From positions 558,001 through 622,000 of the forward strand of contig CP065010.1 of the NCBI GenBank assembly GCA_016699775.1: a DNA stretch of 64,000 bases. The letters are read 5' to 3'. Of this stretch, positions 38,001-46,461 are shown piece by piece. Under the pieces are notes generated by a model. That model made no database searches, was not told the origin of the DNA, and worked only from the letters and a program-made list of their open reading frames with translations. The stretch's first letter is position 1. Every line of letters starts with the position of its first letter. A program made the position numbers and the translations under genes. The DNA comes from Candidatus Falkowbacteria bacterium. Lineage in GTDB: Bacteria > Patescibacteriota > Patescibacteriia > Patescibacteriales > Patescibacteriaceae.

Positions 38001-39402
38001 CTTGTGCATTTGTTGGCAAGGTAATATTCATATCAATTGTGGCTGCTGCAGCCTCTTCAACGTTAGCATCACCATCACTATCACTATAATAAAAATCATG
38101 CCCAAGAGTATTTGACTCATCTTCAGTAGCTATACTCCAAGTATTAGCAGTTGTCGCAGTATCAATATCACGAGTATTAGAACAATCATTTGCACTATTA
38201 GTTCCAAACGTAATTTCACAAGCCCCTGTATCAGTATTTGTTGAACCAACCATAATATATATCTGATCAAACCGTAAGGTAATAGTAGAATTTGATAAGC
38301 CATACCAGCCCACTCGTATTTCACCATTTGAAATATAGTTAGAAATTGTAACATTATTTTTTGCACCAATAAAAGTAGCGTCAGTGGCAGAGCAAGCAAT
38401 AGAAGCTGTTGTTAAATCTTCCCAAGAAGATGAGTTAAAATTGTAAATTTTTGGCCGATGATTAATACCACCAGCTGAACAAGAGTATTCTGCCCGAACT
38501 AAGATAGTATTCATTCCAGTAAAAGTTTTAACATTTTTAAATGAAAAATACATATCAGCCACAGATCCAGCCGTACCAGCAACTTCATATCGAGTATTAT
38601 CAGAAGCACCCTGTGTTACAACCGTAGTACTGGTGTAATCCCCTGTAACCCCACCTGAACCTAAATTAGTCGTATCAGCAGCACTATATACTGAGTTAAT
38701 AACAGCAAAAACTCTAAGAAAATCAATTGAGACCACTGAAGTTGTATTTGTCGTTGAATAATATCGTATTCGCACTTCATTTGAACCATTAATAAAATTA
38801 GTCAAAGGAGTAGAAATTGGCACATCTGAACCATTTGTCCAATATCCATCATAAATCTGCCAATGATACGCAGTTGGAGTCACTGTTGTAATCCCAGTTT
38901 TAGTATTATTAATCGTTCGCCAACCACCGGTAGTACATTGTGCATCTGCGGCATTATCAACACTTGTTGAAGTAACCCAATCACAAATCTGAACCAAAGT
39001 TGAAGGTGCTGTAGCATCTAAATCAAATTCAGTTTGAATCATTATTGTATTAGCGCCGTTCAATTGGACAGCACCTAACACTAACTGAACATCGTAGCCA
39101 CCTGTAGTACTTGCATTTGTCCAATGAAAGTCATCATCACCCATTGTGCCTTTCCAAGAACCAGTATTCACCCCTTCATTAGAGGCGGCCGTAGCCGAAA
39201 CAATAGTCTGTGCAGTACCTGTAACCAACTGACCACCCGTTGGAGTAAATTGATAGGTTGCTTTTACTGGCTTGGCCGTTTTTGGCTCAATCTTTATTTG
39301 GTTATTATCTTTTTTTATTTCAATATGAAATCCCGAAATGATGGATGAAAAAATAATGAAAAAAATAAGAATTTTTTGTAAATATGGCCAACGAATTTTC
39401 AT
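35014..39402 (-). CDS. giant repeat-containing surface protein, 1462 aa
   Basis: 1462 aa with an N-terminal hydrophobic signal (ILIFFIIFSSIISGF). Two tandem copies of a unit of about 540 residues: copy 1 from about 50 (PTGGQLVTGTAQT...) and copy 2 from about 587 (PTGGQLVTGTAQN...). Each includes EGVNTGSWKGT-type and DNAADAQC plus W-rich and IRFDAIYV parts. A unique stretch of about 190 residues follows (near 1115-1300), then the C-terminal module shared with the two paralogues at 32723-34927 (DAIGGTATASSPGTEQFGV ... TTLIYTMVGDF). Likely a surface adhesin; no catalytic domain is seen. Confidence 0.8.
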   Translation of the reverse strand: MKIRWPYLQKILIFFIIFSSIISGFHIEIKKDNNQIKIEPKTAKPVKATYQFTPTGGQLVTGTAQTIVSATAASNEGVNTGSWKGTMGDDDFHWTNASTTGGYDVQLVLGAVQLNGANTIMIQTEFDLDATAPSTLVQICDWVTSTSVDNAADAQCTTGGWRTINNTKTGITTVTPTAYHWQIYDGYWTNGSDVPISTPLTNFINGSNEVRIRYYSTTNTTSVVSIDFLRVFAVINSVYSAADTTNLGSGGVTGDYTSTTVVTQGASDNTRYEVAGTAGSVADMYFSFKNVKTFTGMNTILVRAEYSCSAGGINHRPKIYNFNSSSWEDLTTASIACSATDATFIGAKNNVTISNYISNGEIRVGWYGLSNSTITLRFDQIYIMVGSTNTDTGACEITFGTNSANDCSNTRDIDTATTANTWSIATEDESNTLGHDFYYSDSDGDANVEEAAAATIDMNITLPTNAQVTGMLYATRQMSGVAGTVAVHLRSFGNIYATTVGGGFLYIATSGSASLAYNDNIVNGSMSWGGPAGGQFSAISDVDTVNGRFQAHLGTSGGGATSNNSVNQWDFLMMSIQWIEDENRANTSWQFQPTGGQLVTGTAQNILAATAASDEGVNTGSWRGTIGNENFHWQIASTTSGYDAQLVFEDTQLNGANTMMIYTEFDLDATAPDTLVQICDWVSTTSVDNAADAQCTGGGWRTINSRKVVINTATPTSYTWFIYDGYWTDGSNTTISTPLTNFVKSTNEVRVRLYSTTNTTSVVSIDNMTIAPVVNPVYFAAGLTNLGSGSITGDYTSTIPSSQTYLDDVRVEVAGTAGTVPDFYFSFKNVKTYTGMNSIYVRSDHSCSSASGLTHRPKIYNFNSASWEDLTASSITCATADATRIFVKNNVTISNYISNGEIRVGWRGLSNSTTAIRFDAIYVLVGTTNTDTGDCEISFGTNSEGDCSRTRDFDSTTAANAWKIATEDESNTFGHDYYALDNDGDANVEEAAASHIKFAVTLPAYSAMTSVYTAQSIMSGAAGNVNISIRDFSGIIGNTGGYSMMGISAGTTSLSMFDNIQSASYQGSIGSQAQNYIDTVNNKISLRLRTGTSGATTNNSINQWDFAMIAPQWIETKPVYSQSAFRFFNNADSTDVGSALAGQDVNATLGTTGADFRLRMLIHLDNDDLRISQKNFKLQYVGKGSGTCSSPSGGTPSSYTDVTGSTLIAYSDNGTPTDGAALTTNANDPTHGSDLVRQQTYVEANNFTNSQKIINSGQDGLWDFSLIDNSSPVNTTYCFRIVESDGTVFSNYVYPEITTTPGFISMTIDDNTVGFGSLNSGAARFATGDTLGSASDVIAHYIEVDSNFALGWTVYVRGATLASGSYSIDAIGGTATASSPGTEQFGVRYNTGGGFQPYNVSSPYDTAYFAYAADALVQDDIGSASSYGGYGRYSARYLANISSNTEAGNYSTTLIYTMVGDF

Positions 39403-39408
39403 AATAAC

Positions 39409-41181
39409 TTATTCAGTAAAAACAAATTTTTTCTCAGAGAGAATTAAAATAGCCTTTTTTTCTTGACTTGAGGGACTACGGTACATAATAAAATTATCAC
39501 CACTTTCTGGCTCATAAATTTGAGAATTATAGCCTTGGGTTAGAATATTATATGAGTTCAAAACTGTGCCTTTTTTATTTAACCAAAAAACATAGCCATC
39601 CTGTAAAGCAATTGGCATAGCTCTATGAACCGAATCATCACCATCTATAAAATTCCAGTAATATCTTTTTTTCTTCTCTGGTGTTTTGGATGTTTTTTTC
39701 TCTGAAGAAATATCGGGACTGACAGTCTCTGTTGGAAAAGAGGTGCTTTCCGTATCAGGATTTTCAATAATTAATTTTTCTGTTTCCGATATAGTTTTAT
39801 CCCCTCTTATTAACTCTTCACTAGTAAGACTTGGTGTTTATAATAAAGGACTTTCAGTAACGATAGGAGTTTGCGTGTCTTCTTTAATGACAATCGCTTC
39901 AGTATTGTTTTGATTAGTTTCTGATGATTGTTGAGGTTCTATTGTTCTATACCAAATCTCATATTTCTTATTATCATCTCGTTCAATTCTTATAGCCTCT
40001 ATCCCATCAAGAGTTATACGATCCAAAATTTTATCAGTATATAAATCTGGCTGTCTAATTGGATCAAGTGAATCCCCTGTACTATATTCAACCACCAACT
40101 TAATACCCTCTAAAGCTAGGTTATCTATCTGATCAAAGGTCATCAACGAAGTTAAAGATACTTTTAAGACGGCTAAATCATCAACTGTTAAGGAAATAGG
40201 GTATATTTTTGATAACTGCTCCTGGGTTACCTGTCCTAGCGATTGTTGTTTTTTATCAGAAACAGCATAAGAAATACTATATAAAGCAGTCCCTGTATCA
40301 ACCTCATTTACAATTTCTTTAGTCGCTTCAGCATTACCTTCAGCATTTGTTTCAGCCTGGCTAGAAGAAGTATCATTCAAAATACTATCATTCAATGGTA
40401 TTTCATTTTCGTTAGAAGCCTCTTCTGGTGCTACATTCTCTTGAGCTTGTGTATCTTTTTGTTCAGTTTGGATATCTATATTTTGTTCATTTTGAAGATC
40501 GGTTTTTGTTTCATTGTTGGCCTCAACTGTTTCTAATGGAGCTTCAACTGGAGCAGTAAGTTCCTCTTCTGCCGATACTTCTGAAATAAAAAGAGACCGA
40601 ATTGAAAAAGGGAGACGTGATGTTGAATCTGGCTCAACTTTAGAATCATTAATGACGGGATCAATATTATCTGCCTCAGGCAAAACTTTAAGATCATTTT
40701 GCTCTATTTGAGGGATAATCTCAGAATTTTGGGGTATAACTTCAGAATCAATAGATTTAATCTCACTATCTTGAGGTATTTCTTCCTCATCAGCCACTGG
40801 GGTAATTTGATCATAACTTTCTTCTATTGAAGGTTTTATAAAATTATTTTTTTCATTGCCTGATGTCCATAAAAACTCAAGATGAGTATCGGTAATCGAA
40901 GCATCTTCAGGTAGGCTTGTAGTATCAAAAGAATAACAGGAAAGAGTATCACCCACAGCAGCTGACTCTGCCCCAATCAAAAGATTGTCAGCTGGATCAC
41001 CGCTGGCTTCATCAGCGTTATTCCAGCTCCCCACACACTTTGTCGGATATAACGAAATTTCATCAGCAAAAGACTTCTTTGTTTTAAAAAGAAACGGGTA
41101 AATAATAAGTAAAACAATAGTAAAGGCAATTACTATTTTAGTACTTTTTCTATGTAAAAAATAACCAAATTTTTTGGGCAT
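39409..41181 (-). pseudogene. surface-protein gene interrupted by in-frame TAA
   Basis: From the ATG at 41181 the frame runs 447 codons to TAA at 39840-39838, but the same frame then continues open for another 142 codons to 39409. Protein part 1 has a membrane helix (about residues 13-33), a Cys-containing globular start and a long Glu/Ser/Asn-rich spacer (residues about 105-320), then a domain ending WYRTIEPQQSS. The part after the stop ends YWNFIDGDDSVH and a compact final domain. The absence of a start for 73 codons after the stop argues for one gene. Nonsense mutation, readthrough or base error; cannot choose. Overlaps nothing; 70 nt after the 41252 gene. Confidence 0.75.
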
Positions 41182-41251
41182 GGGTATATAGTATAGTATA
41201 CCATATACCAGAGTTTTTTGAGGCTTAATTTTTCGTTCTTTTTTTGTAATT

Positions 41252-41806
41252 CTACTCAACAATTTCAACCCGAACTGTAATTTCCTTATTATCAATCTTT
41301 AGAAGTGAAATTGTATAACCAAAAGCTACTGCTTTGTCTTTACCAGCTGATCGTACCCCAGCTGTCTTTGGAGACAATAAAATTATATTCTGACGAACAA
41401 GGCGACGAGAAACTTCAAGCTCAGCTCTATCCGCACAACCAAGCGGACCACCTAAGCACCCTCGCCCTGTTAAGTCATCAACCTTAAGAGCTTTAATAAA
41501 TATATCAGTTCCTAAAACTTTAGTATTTTGTCCTTCAACTAGATCAATCTCCAGGGCAAAATCGGTAACCATTGGTGAAACGTCATCATAATTAATTGCA
41601 TCTTCATTAGTTTCAATAATAGGACCATTAATTTGCTCCCCTTTTAGTATTTGAGGCATGTTAAATCTAACTACGGGAATTAAATTAGCTTTATAAGCAA
41701 GAAAATAATAGCCAAAACTAAATAAAGCCAGGCCTATAACAATTGTGGCCACAATAGGGCTAAAACCTTTAAAAAATAAAGAATGAAAATTTTTTAACCA
41801 TTTCAT
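41252..41806 (-). CDS. hypothetical membrane-anchored protein
   Basis: 184 aa with one N-terminal helix (FSPIVATIVIGLALFSFGYYFLA) and an extracytoplasmic beta-rich domain ending ISLLKIDNKEITVRVEIVE. It starts with an ATGA overlap with the upstream MgtE-like gene. No family recognised; possibly a small surface or pilus-like subunit. Confidence 0.75.
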   Translation of the reverse strand: MKWLKNFHSLFFKGFSPIVATIVIGLALFSFGYYFLAYKANLIPVVRFNMPQILKGEQINGPIIETNEDAINYDDVSPMVTDFALEIDLVEGQNTKVLGTDIFIKALKVDDLTGRGCLGGPLGCADRAELEVSRRLVRQNIILLSPKTAGVRSAGKDKAVAFGYTISLLKIDNKEITVRVEIVE

Positions 41807-42378
41807 ATAAATATGATTACCGAGGCAATAAAAAAGAAAATAAGTAAGCTCAACAGATCCTGAATAATTGTGGCCACTGGACCTGCTCCAAGAGCTGGGT
41901 CGCTGTGTTGTCGTCTAATAATACTAGGAATTGTCACTGCTAAAATTGGCGCCAAGGTTAAATTAATTAAGGTGGCTAGTCCAACAGTAAAAGCAATGGC
42001 TGCCGAATGCAACCAATAGGCTGCAAAAATCCCTAAACAAGAACCAAAAATAACCCCCAAAGCCAACCCAACTAAACTCTCCTTTAAAACATAGTTTAAA
42101 AAATGAACCTTTGTCTTTACTATTGCTCTAATATAAATTGTTTCTGTTTGAGAACCTACGGCATCACTTAAATACACAATAATTGGTATAAAAAAAGCTA
42201 CCCTAATGTCAGCATATAATATTGCTTCATAGTTAGATACTAAAAGCGTTGTTAAAAGACCTCCAAATAAACCTAAAAATAGCCAAGGAATACGATCTCT
42301 TAGTAAATGTTCAACTGATTGCGTAGCGGTATTTTCTTGAATGTAAGAATTTTTTTTTCTCCGATCTCGGATTACCAT
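41803..42378 (-). CDS. MgtE-type divalent cation transporter, membrane domain only
   Basis: 191 aa with about five helices. It matches the membrane half of MgtE: RIPWLFLGLFGGLLTTLL at the start, SDAVGSQTET, and the DPALGAGPVATIIQDLLSLLIFF motif of the final helices. The usual N-domain and CBS domains are absent, so regulation by cytoplasmic Mg2+ is probably lost or different. The ATG start and stop of the neighbours overlap. Confidence 0.82.
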   Translation of the reverse strand: MVIRDRRKKNSYIQENTATQSVEHLLRDRIPWLFLGLFGGLLTTLLVSNYEAILYADIRVAFFIPIIVYLSDAVGSQTETIYIRAIVKTKVHFLNYVLKESLVGLALGVIFGSCLGIFAAYWLHSAAIAFTVGLATLINLTLAPILAVTIPSIIRRQHSDPALGAGPVATIIQDLLSLLIFFFIASVIIFI

Positions 42379-42493
42379 ATTGTAAAAAATAAACTTGTAA
42401 TCTAATTATATCCTGTTTATATGTATTTAGCTATGAGTGGAAGTCAAAACTGTAAAACTTAAAAATTTCAAAACTACAAAAAATCAATGTGTA

Positions 42494-42982
42494 CTACTTC
42501 CCAAATTGATAATAAATATTTGTACCATTAACCCCAGTACTAGAACCAATAAGAACGCCAGTCCCCCGTCCGGCTTCAGGTGCAACCATCCCTGAAAGAG
42601 TTATAGCTTCTTCTTTATTTTCTAAATTTGCATAAATAATACACTTATCTGTGGCTGTTACTTGATATCTATACATTGACTCCGTATCAGTTCCAGTTTT
42701 AGGATCTTTTATCATTGGTAGCATTTGAGCTTGAGGATAGATTGTTTTAAGCTCAGTCATTATCACTGATATATCATATTCACCAAAGCCAGAAATTGGC
42801 ACATAACAATTCCCTAAAAATAAAAATTTACCAACCTGACCAATATCAAATTTACGCTTTATATCACGAGCTTTATAGCGTGTATTCCCGAAAAAAACCA
42901 AGGTGATTGTAGCTAGTAAACCAATAATAGCAATGACAATCAACAATTCAACTAGCGTAAAGCCTGGTCTATTTTTTATCAT
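42494..42982 (-). CDS. type IV pilin-like protein (prepilin)
   Basis: 162 aa. The prepilin signal is MIKNRPG-FTLVELLIVIAIIGLLA, with cleavage after Gly and a long hydrophobic N-terminal helix, the GspG/PilA class. The body contains a Cys (NCYVPISG) and a C-terminal YYQFGK. It needs a PilD-type peptidase and a pilus machine encoded elsewhere. Transcription starts from its own leader; terminator 43023-43046 ends the operon upstream. Confidence 0.9.
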   Translation of the reverse strand: MIKNRPGFTLVELLIVIAIIGLLATITLVFFGNTRYKARDIKRKFDIGQVGKFLFLGNCYVPISGFGEYDISVIMTELKTIYPQAQMLPMIKDPKTGTDTESMYRYQVTATDKCIIYANLENKEEAITLSGMVAPEAGRGTGVLIGSSTGVNGTNIYYQFGK

Positions 42983-43022
42983 ATACTATAATTATAAAAG
43001 TTTTTCTATATTTTGACTAATC

Positions 43023-43046
43023 AAAAAAACCCCAAAAGGGTTTTTA
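43023..43046 (-). terminator. terminator after the sortase gene
   Basis: Minus strand AAAAACCC-TTTT-GGGGTTTTTTT: a stem with a T tract 20 nt downstream of the sortase stop, before the pilin gene. Confidence 0.8.
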
Positions 43047-43068
43047 TGAAATAGAATAGAATATATTA

Positions 43069-43677
43069 CTACTTAATTAATTCAGTGAAAATAACTCTTC
43101 GCTGATCATAATTTTGCTTATCCTTATCCCAAGAGCCAGCACAGGTAATTAAATTTAAAAAGACACCATCATTATTATTAAATACTTCGTTTGTATCATC
43201 ATCAGCATTATACATCCGAACTTCCTTAACTATAAAATTCAATTTCTTACCTTGATCATCAATAACAGATACAATATCATCAATGTTAACCTCAGCTAAA
43301 TCAGCAAAAACTGCTCGGGATTGATCCTCTTTATCAAGATGCCCATCAATAACAGCGCTTCCCTGTTCACCAGGACGAGGACCAAGATTATACCAACCCA
43401 CATTATCTGGATCCACTGGAGTATCCATTGCTCCCTCGGGCGTAAGACCAACAGACTCCACAGTCGCATCAACATTAATACTACTAATCTCTAGACGTTT
43501 TGGTATTCCATAGCTTTTTTCTTGAACTGTGCTCACAAAAAGCTCATCAGCTTGACGATTTACAGAATTCGAAAACTTTAACAATACCAAAGATGGGGAA
43601 ATAATTAAAATAACAATAAACAAACTATATAACCAATACCAATGGTATGATATTTCCGAAACAGTCTTTTTATTCAT
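43069..43677 (-). CDS. class F-like sortase
   Basis: 202 aa. N-terminal membrane helix about residues 15-35, then the sortase barrel. The catalytic His is in IDGHLDK (near residue 108), Cys in LITCAGSW (near 178), and Arg in QRRVIFTEL (near 192). It cleaves LPXTG-like signals and joins surface proteins to the wall. It lies 15 nt downstream of an FPKTG protein gene (43693-44847), its likely substrate. Confidence 0.9.
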   Translation of the reverse strand: MNKKTVSEISYHWYWLYSLFIVILIISPSLVLLKFSNSVNRQADELFVSTVQEKSYGIPKRLEISSINVDATVESVGLTPEGAMDTPVDPDNVGWYNLGPRPGEQGSAVIDGHLDKEDQSRAVFADLAEVNIDDIVSVIDDQGKKLNFIVKEVRMYNADDDTNEVFNNNDGVFLNLITCAGSWDKDKQNYDQRRVIFTELIK

Positions 43678-43692
43678 TAGACTATAAACAAT

Positions 43693-44847
43693 TTATTTAG
43701 AGGCTAAAACTGTCTTTTTTTGATTAAGACTAACAAGTAAGGCAGCTGATAATAAGAAGGCAAGAGAAAGCTGCCAAAGAATTGAATTTGTAGTTCCAGA
43801 AGCTGAACCTGTTTTAGGGAATGTAGGTGAGGTAACTTTTTCACCAAGTACAGAGGCAAATTTCTTTTCACCTAAGACTTGTTGACTTGGAGTTCCGTCA
43901 GAGAAAACTTGTTCACCAAGAACCTGTTGATCAGGAGTTGTTGGTGTAGTTGGTGAGTTAGTTCCTAGAACATCAGTTTGAAAGAAACTAATTCCACCAC
44001 CTCCGCCACCGCCACCGCCGTTACCGGTTGGGGTTGGTGTTGGTTCTTCATCATCAATAACAACCTCTACATCGACCAATGAAATTGGTGCAGGATCAAT
44101 AATTGGCGCAGGCCCTGGATTCACAATACTTTCATCATCATTAATAAAACCTTCACCATCTAAAGCTGGTCCTGGGGGAATAATCGGAGCTGGTCCTGGA
44201 TTAGGAATAGACTCTTCAGTCCGAGGCCCTTCAATATCAACAAGGTCAATAATCACTGGAGTAATTGGTGGCTGACTTGGATTTGGAATAGATTCTTCAC
44301 TACCAAAGCCTTCACCATCAAGTGTTGGTACTGGAGGAAAAATTGAAGGATCTGGATTAGGGATAGATTCTTCATCAACCGGACCCTCAACATCAACAAG
44401 GTTTATAGGCAAAATTGGGACAGGAGGTTGCTCAGGTCCAGGAATTGCTTCTTCATTAACAAAACCTTCACCATCAAGAGTTGGACCAGGAGGGGTAATA
44501 GAAGGACCCGGATTTGGAATAGCTTCTTCATTACTTGATCCTTCACCATCAATCATTGAAATCGGGAATGGCGGAACATTTGCTTCTTCAGGATTTGGAA
44601 TAGTGCCTTCACTTCCACTATTTTCAAAATTAACAGGCAATAAACAGAAATTGCTAAGTGTTGAAGCAGTGACATCAATCTCATCTGGACCAAAGGCAGG
44701 ACAAAGTGGTTGAAAAATTTCATTATTAGGATCACTAACTTCCGCACTGGTATCATTAATTACTACAGAAGCATCAACATCATGAAATAATGGATTAAAC
44801 GGGCTAAGGACTAAAACAAAAATTGAAAACAAAATAATCTTCTTCAT
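43693..44847 (-). CDS. FPKTG-anchored surface protein with Pro/Glu repeats
   Basis: 384 aa. Signal peptide about 1-25. The middle is a series of about eight repeats of the type PSITPPGPTLDGEGF and EEAIPNPGP (Pro/Glu/Gly-rich). A Gly9 stretch and QQVLGEKVTSP lead to the sorting signal FPKTGSAS (about residues 343-350), a hydrophobic helix (SILWQLSLAFLLSAALLVSL) and a Lys-containing tail. This is a classical cell-wall sorting signal. Promoter at 44915-44943; cotranscribed with the sortase. Confidence 0.85.
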   Translation of the reverse strand: MKKIILFSIFVLVLSPFNPLFHDVDASVVINDTSAEVSDPNNEIFQPLCPAFGPDEIDVTASTLSNFCLLPVNFENSGSEGTIPNPEEANVPPFPISMIDGEGSSNEEAIPNPGPSITPPGPTLDGEGFVNEEAIPGPEQPPVPILPINLVDVEGPVDEESIPNPDPSIFPPVPTLDGEGFGSEESIPNPSQPPITPVIIDLVDIEGPRTEESIPNPGPAPIIPPGPALDGEGFINDDESIVNPGPAPIIDPAPISLVDVEVVIDDEEPTPTPTGNGGGGGGGGGISFFQTDVLGTNSPTTPTTPDQQVLGEQVFSDGTPSQQVLGEKKFASVLGEKVTSPTFPKTGSASGTTNSILWQLSLAFLLSAALLVSLNQKKTVLASK

Positions 44848-44914
44848 AGGAGGGTGTTTAGAAAGTAAGTAAGAATACCTAAAGGTATTTTTTGCTTACA
44901 TTAGACATATAGTA

Positions 44915-44943
44915 TATATATCACTTTGTATATAAAATGTCAA
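44915..44943 (-). promoter_or_regulatory. promoter of the FPKTG/sortase operon
   Basis: Minus strand TTGACA (44943-44938), 17-nt spacer, TATATA (44920-44915). About 68 nt upstream of the ATG at 44847. Confidence 0.75.
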
Positions 44944-44984
44944 TTATTTTATTATAAAAAAATCTTAATTATTTTATTATTATA

Positions 44985-46307
44985 TCAGAAAACTATCAAA
45001 AAGACCATACAAAGAGCCAAACCAAGACCTGAAGCTATTAAGTGAGGATGTTGCTTATGTCGAGCAATAAAGATATTTAATACTAAAGCGATAATAGAAA
45101 GAATCAAAATAATTTTATAATACCAACCACTAAAACTAAATATTTGACCAAGCCAAGAGTCTGGATTTGAACGATATAAATTATATTGACTTAATAAAGA
45201 AGACTTTTCTGGAACAATATTTACTGCTTCAATGTCAGAGCGGGTAGATTGCCCAGAAGTATCATTTGTGGTAAGAGCCGGAGGCACGATAGAAGAAGAA
45301 TTGTCGGTAGTAGTTATAATCTCTTGCCCTTGCCATTGACCATTAGCTTTTTGCTCTAAGGCAATCTTACGATCAAAGATATCCACAACTGCACTTGTTG
45401 TATCTTTTGGTAAATCAACTTTCACTTGCACAACTTTTTCATAAGGCTTACCAACTGGCTGACTAACAACTATTTTTGGTTTTGGTTGCGTAGGGGGTGG
45501 GATATTTTTTTGAATAGCTACTTTTGGAGGAGTAACGACTGGAGCTACTGGTGGTTTAGTTGTTGTTTTTTCCGACAAAACAGCTGGTGGCGGTGCTACT
45601 ACCTTTTCAATAGTTTTTTTTGGTTCTGGTAGCGGGATAGTATTTGCCAATTGCATAGAACCAAAATACTGAGCTATAAAAACAGTATCTTTATCTTTGT
45701 ACTGACCACCAACAATACTAACACCAATATCCTTATAGTTTTGATCAACTAAATTACTATAATGAGTTGGGCTTCGTTTCCAAGCACCCATAACATCTTC
45801 GGCATTATTAAAACCAACAGCTAAATTTTCTCCAATTACTGCATAGCCTGAATAGCCTACTTGTCTGGCCCAATACTCAAGAGTAAGTCCAGCCGGGCTA
45901 TGATGAGCAAAATACTGATTAATAAACATGTCTTGAACTTTTTTATAGGCCGCCATATTTAACTTTTGATTCTCAGACAAATTATTCAAAGATAGGCCTG
46001 AACGAAGACTATTAGTCAATGTAATAATTTTTTTTCCTTCAGAGGCTGAAACTTCTGGTGACATCCAAGCTGTTAAAGGATAATTAAAAACAAATATCAA
46101 AACGATTACTTTTGTAACCAAAGCAACTGAGATATGAAACAAAACTCGCTTGGGGTGAAGTGAAGTAGGCTTGTGATTATTTCCAGAATGAGGAATAAAA
46201 AAATCCTTAAAAGTACTTTTACTTAAAGGATGATCAAAAAAGAAAAAATTAGTTGATTCTTTTTTTATAGTTTTCTTTTTCGCTTTCTGAAGTTTCTTTT
46301 TGGGCAT
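44985..46307 (-). CDS. CAP/SCP-domain membrane protein
   Basis: 440 aa. A cytoplasmic Lys-rich start, a helix near residues 58-80, then a CAP (SCP/PR1/YkwD) domain at about 95-225: NQKLNMAAYKKVQDMF, the HHSPAG, IGENLAVG and W-K-SPTHYSNLVD signatures. A Pro/Lys-rich linker, a beta segment with IFDRKIALEQKANG and three C-terminal helices follow. The catalytic-like His/Glu residues are conserved but function is unknown. Promoter-like -35 TTGACT with 17-nt spacer to TATATA precedes the start by about 12 nt. Confidence 0.82.
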   Translation of the reverse strand: MPKKKLQKAKKKTIKKESTNFFFFDHPLSKSTFKDFFIPHSGNNHKPTSLHPKRVLFHISVALVTKVIVLIFVFNYPLTAWMSPEVSASEGKKIITLTNSLRSGLSLNNLSENQKLNMAAYKKVQDMFINQYFAHHSPAGLTLEYWARQVGYSGYAVIGENLAVGFNNAEDVMGAWKRSPTHYSNLVDQNYKDIGVSIVGGQYKDKDTVFIAQYFGSMQLANTIPLPEPKKTIEKVVAPPPAVLSEKTTTKPPVAPVVTPPKVAIQKNIPPPTQPKPKIVVSQPVGKPYEKVVQVKVDLPKDTTSAVVDIFDRKIALEQKANGQWQGQEIITTTDNSSSIVPPALTTNDTSGQSTRSDIEAVNIVPEKSSLLSQYNLYRSNPDSWLGQIFSFSGWYYKIILILSIIALVLNIFIARHKQHPHLIASGLGLALCMVFLIVF

Positions 46308-46410
46308 ATTTATACCCTATATATACAACTATTTTAATGAAAAGTCAATTTCTATTTATTAAATATCATGTAGTTTGAGTATATACTCCTTAAACTATTT
46401 TGAATATTAT

Positions 46411-46439
46411 AAAACCTCACCAGTAGAACACTGATGAGG
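46411..46439 (-). terminator. terminator after the FISUMP gene
   Basis: Minus strand CCTCATCAG-loop-CTGGTGAGG 9-bp stem (one G-T) followed by TTTTATA. 23 nt after the stop at 46462. Confidence 0.8.
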
Positions 46440-46461
46440 CTTTACTAAAATATCTAATCAA

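Noticed and set aside
39409..39618. Short frame MPIALQDGY... as an independent gene
   Set aside because: It is in frame with the interrupted 41181 gene, has no start context and continues upstream without a break until the TAA.
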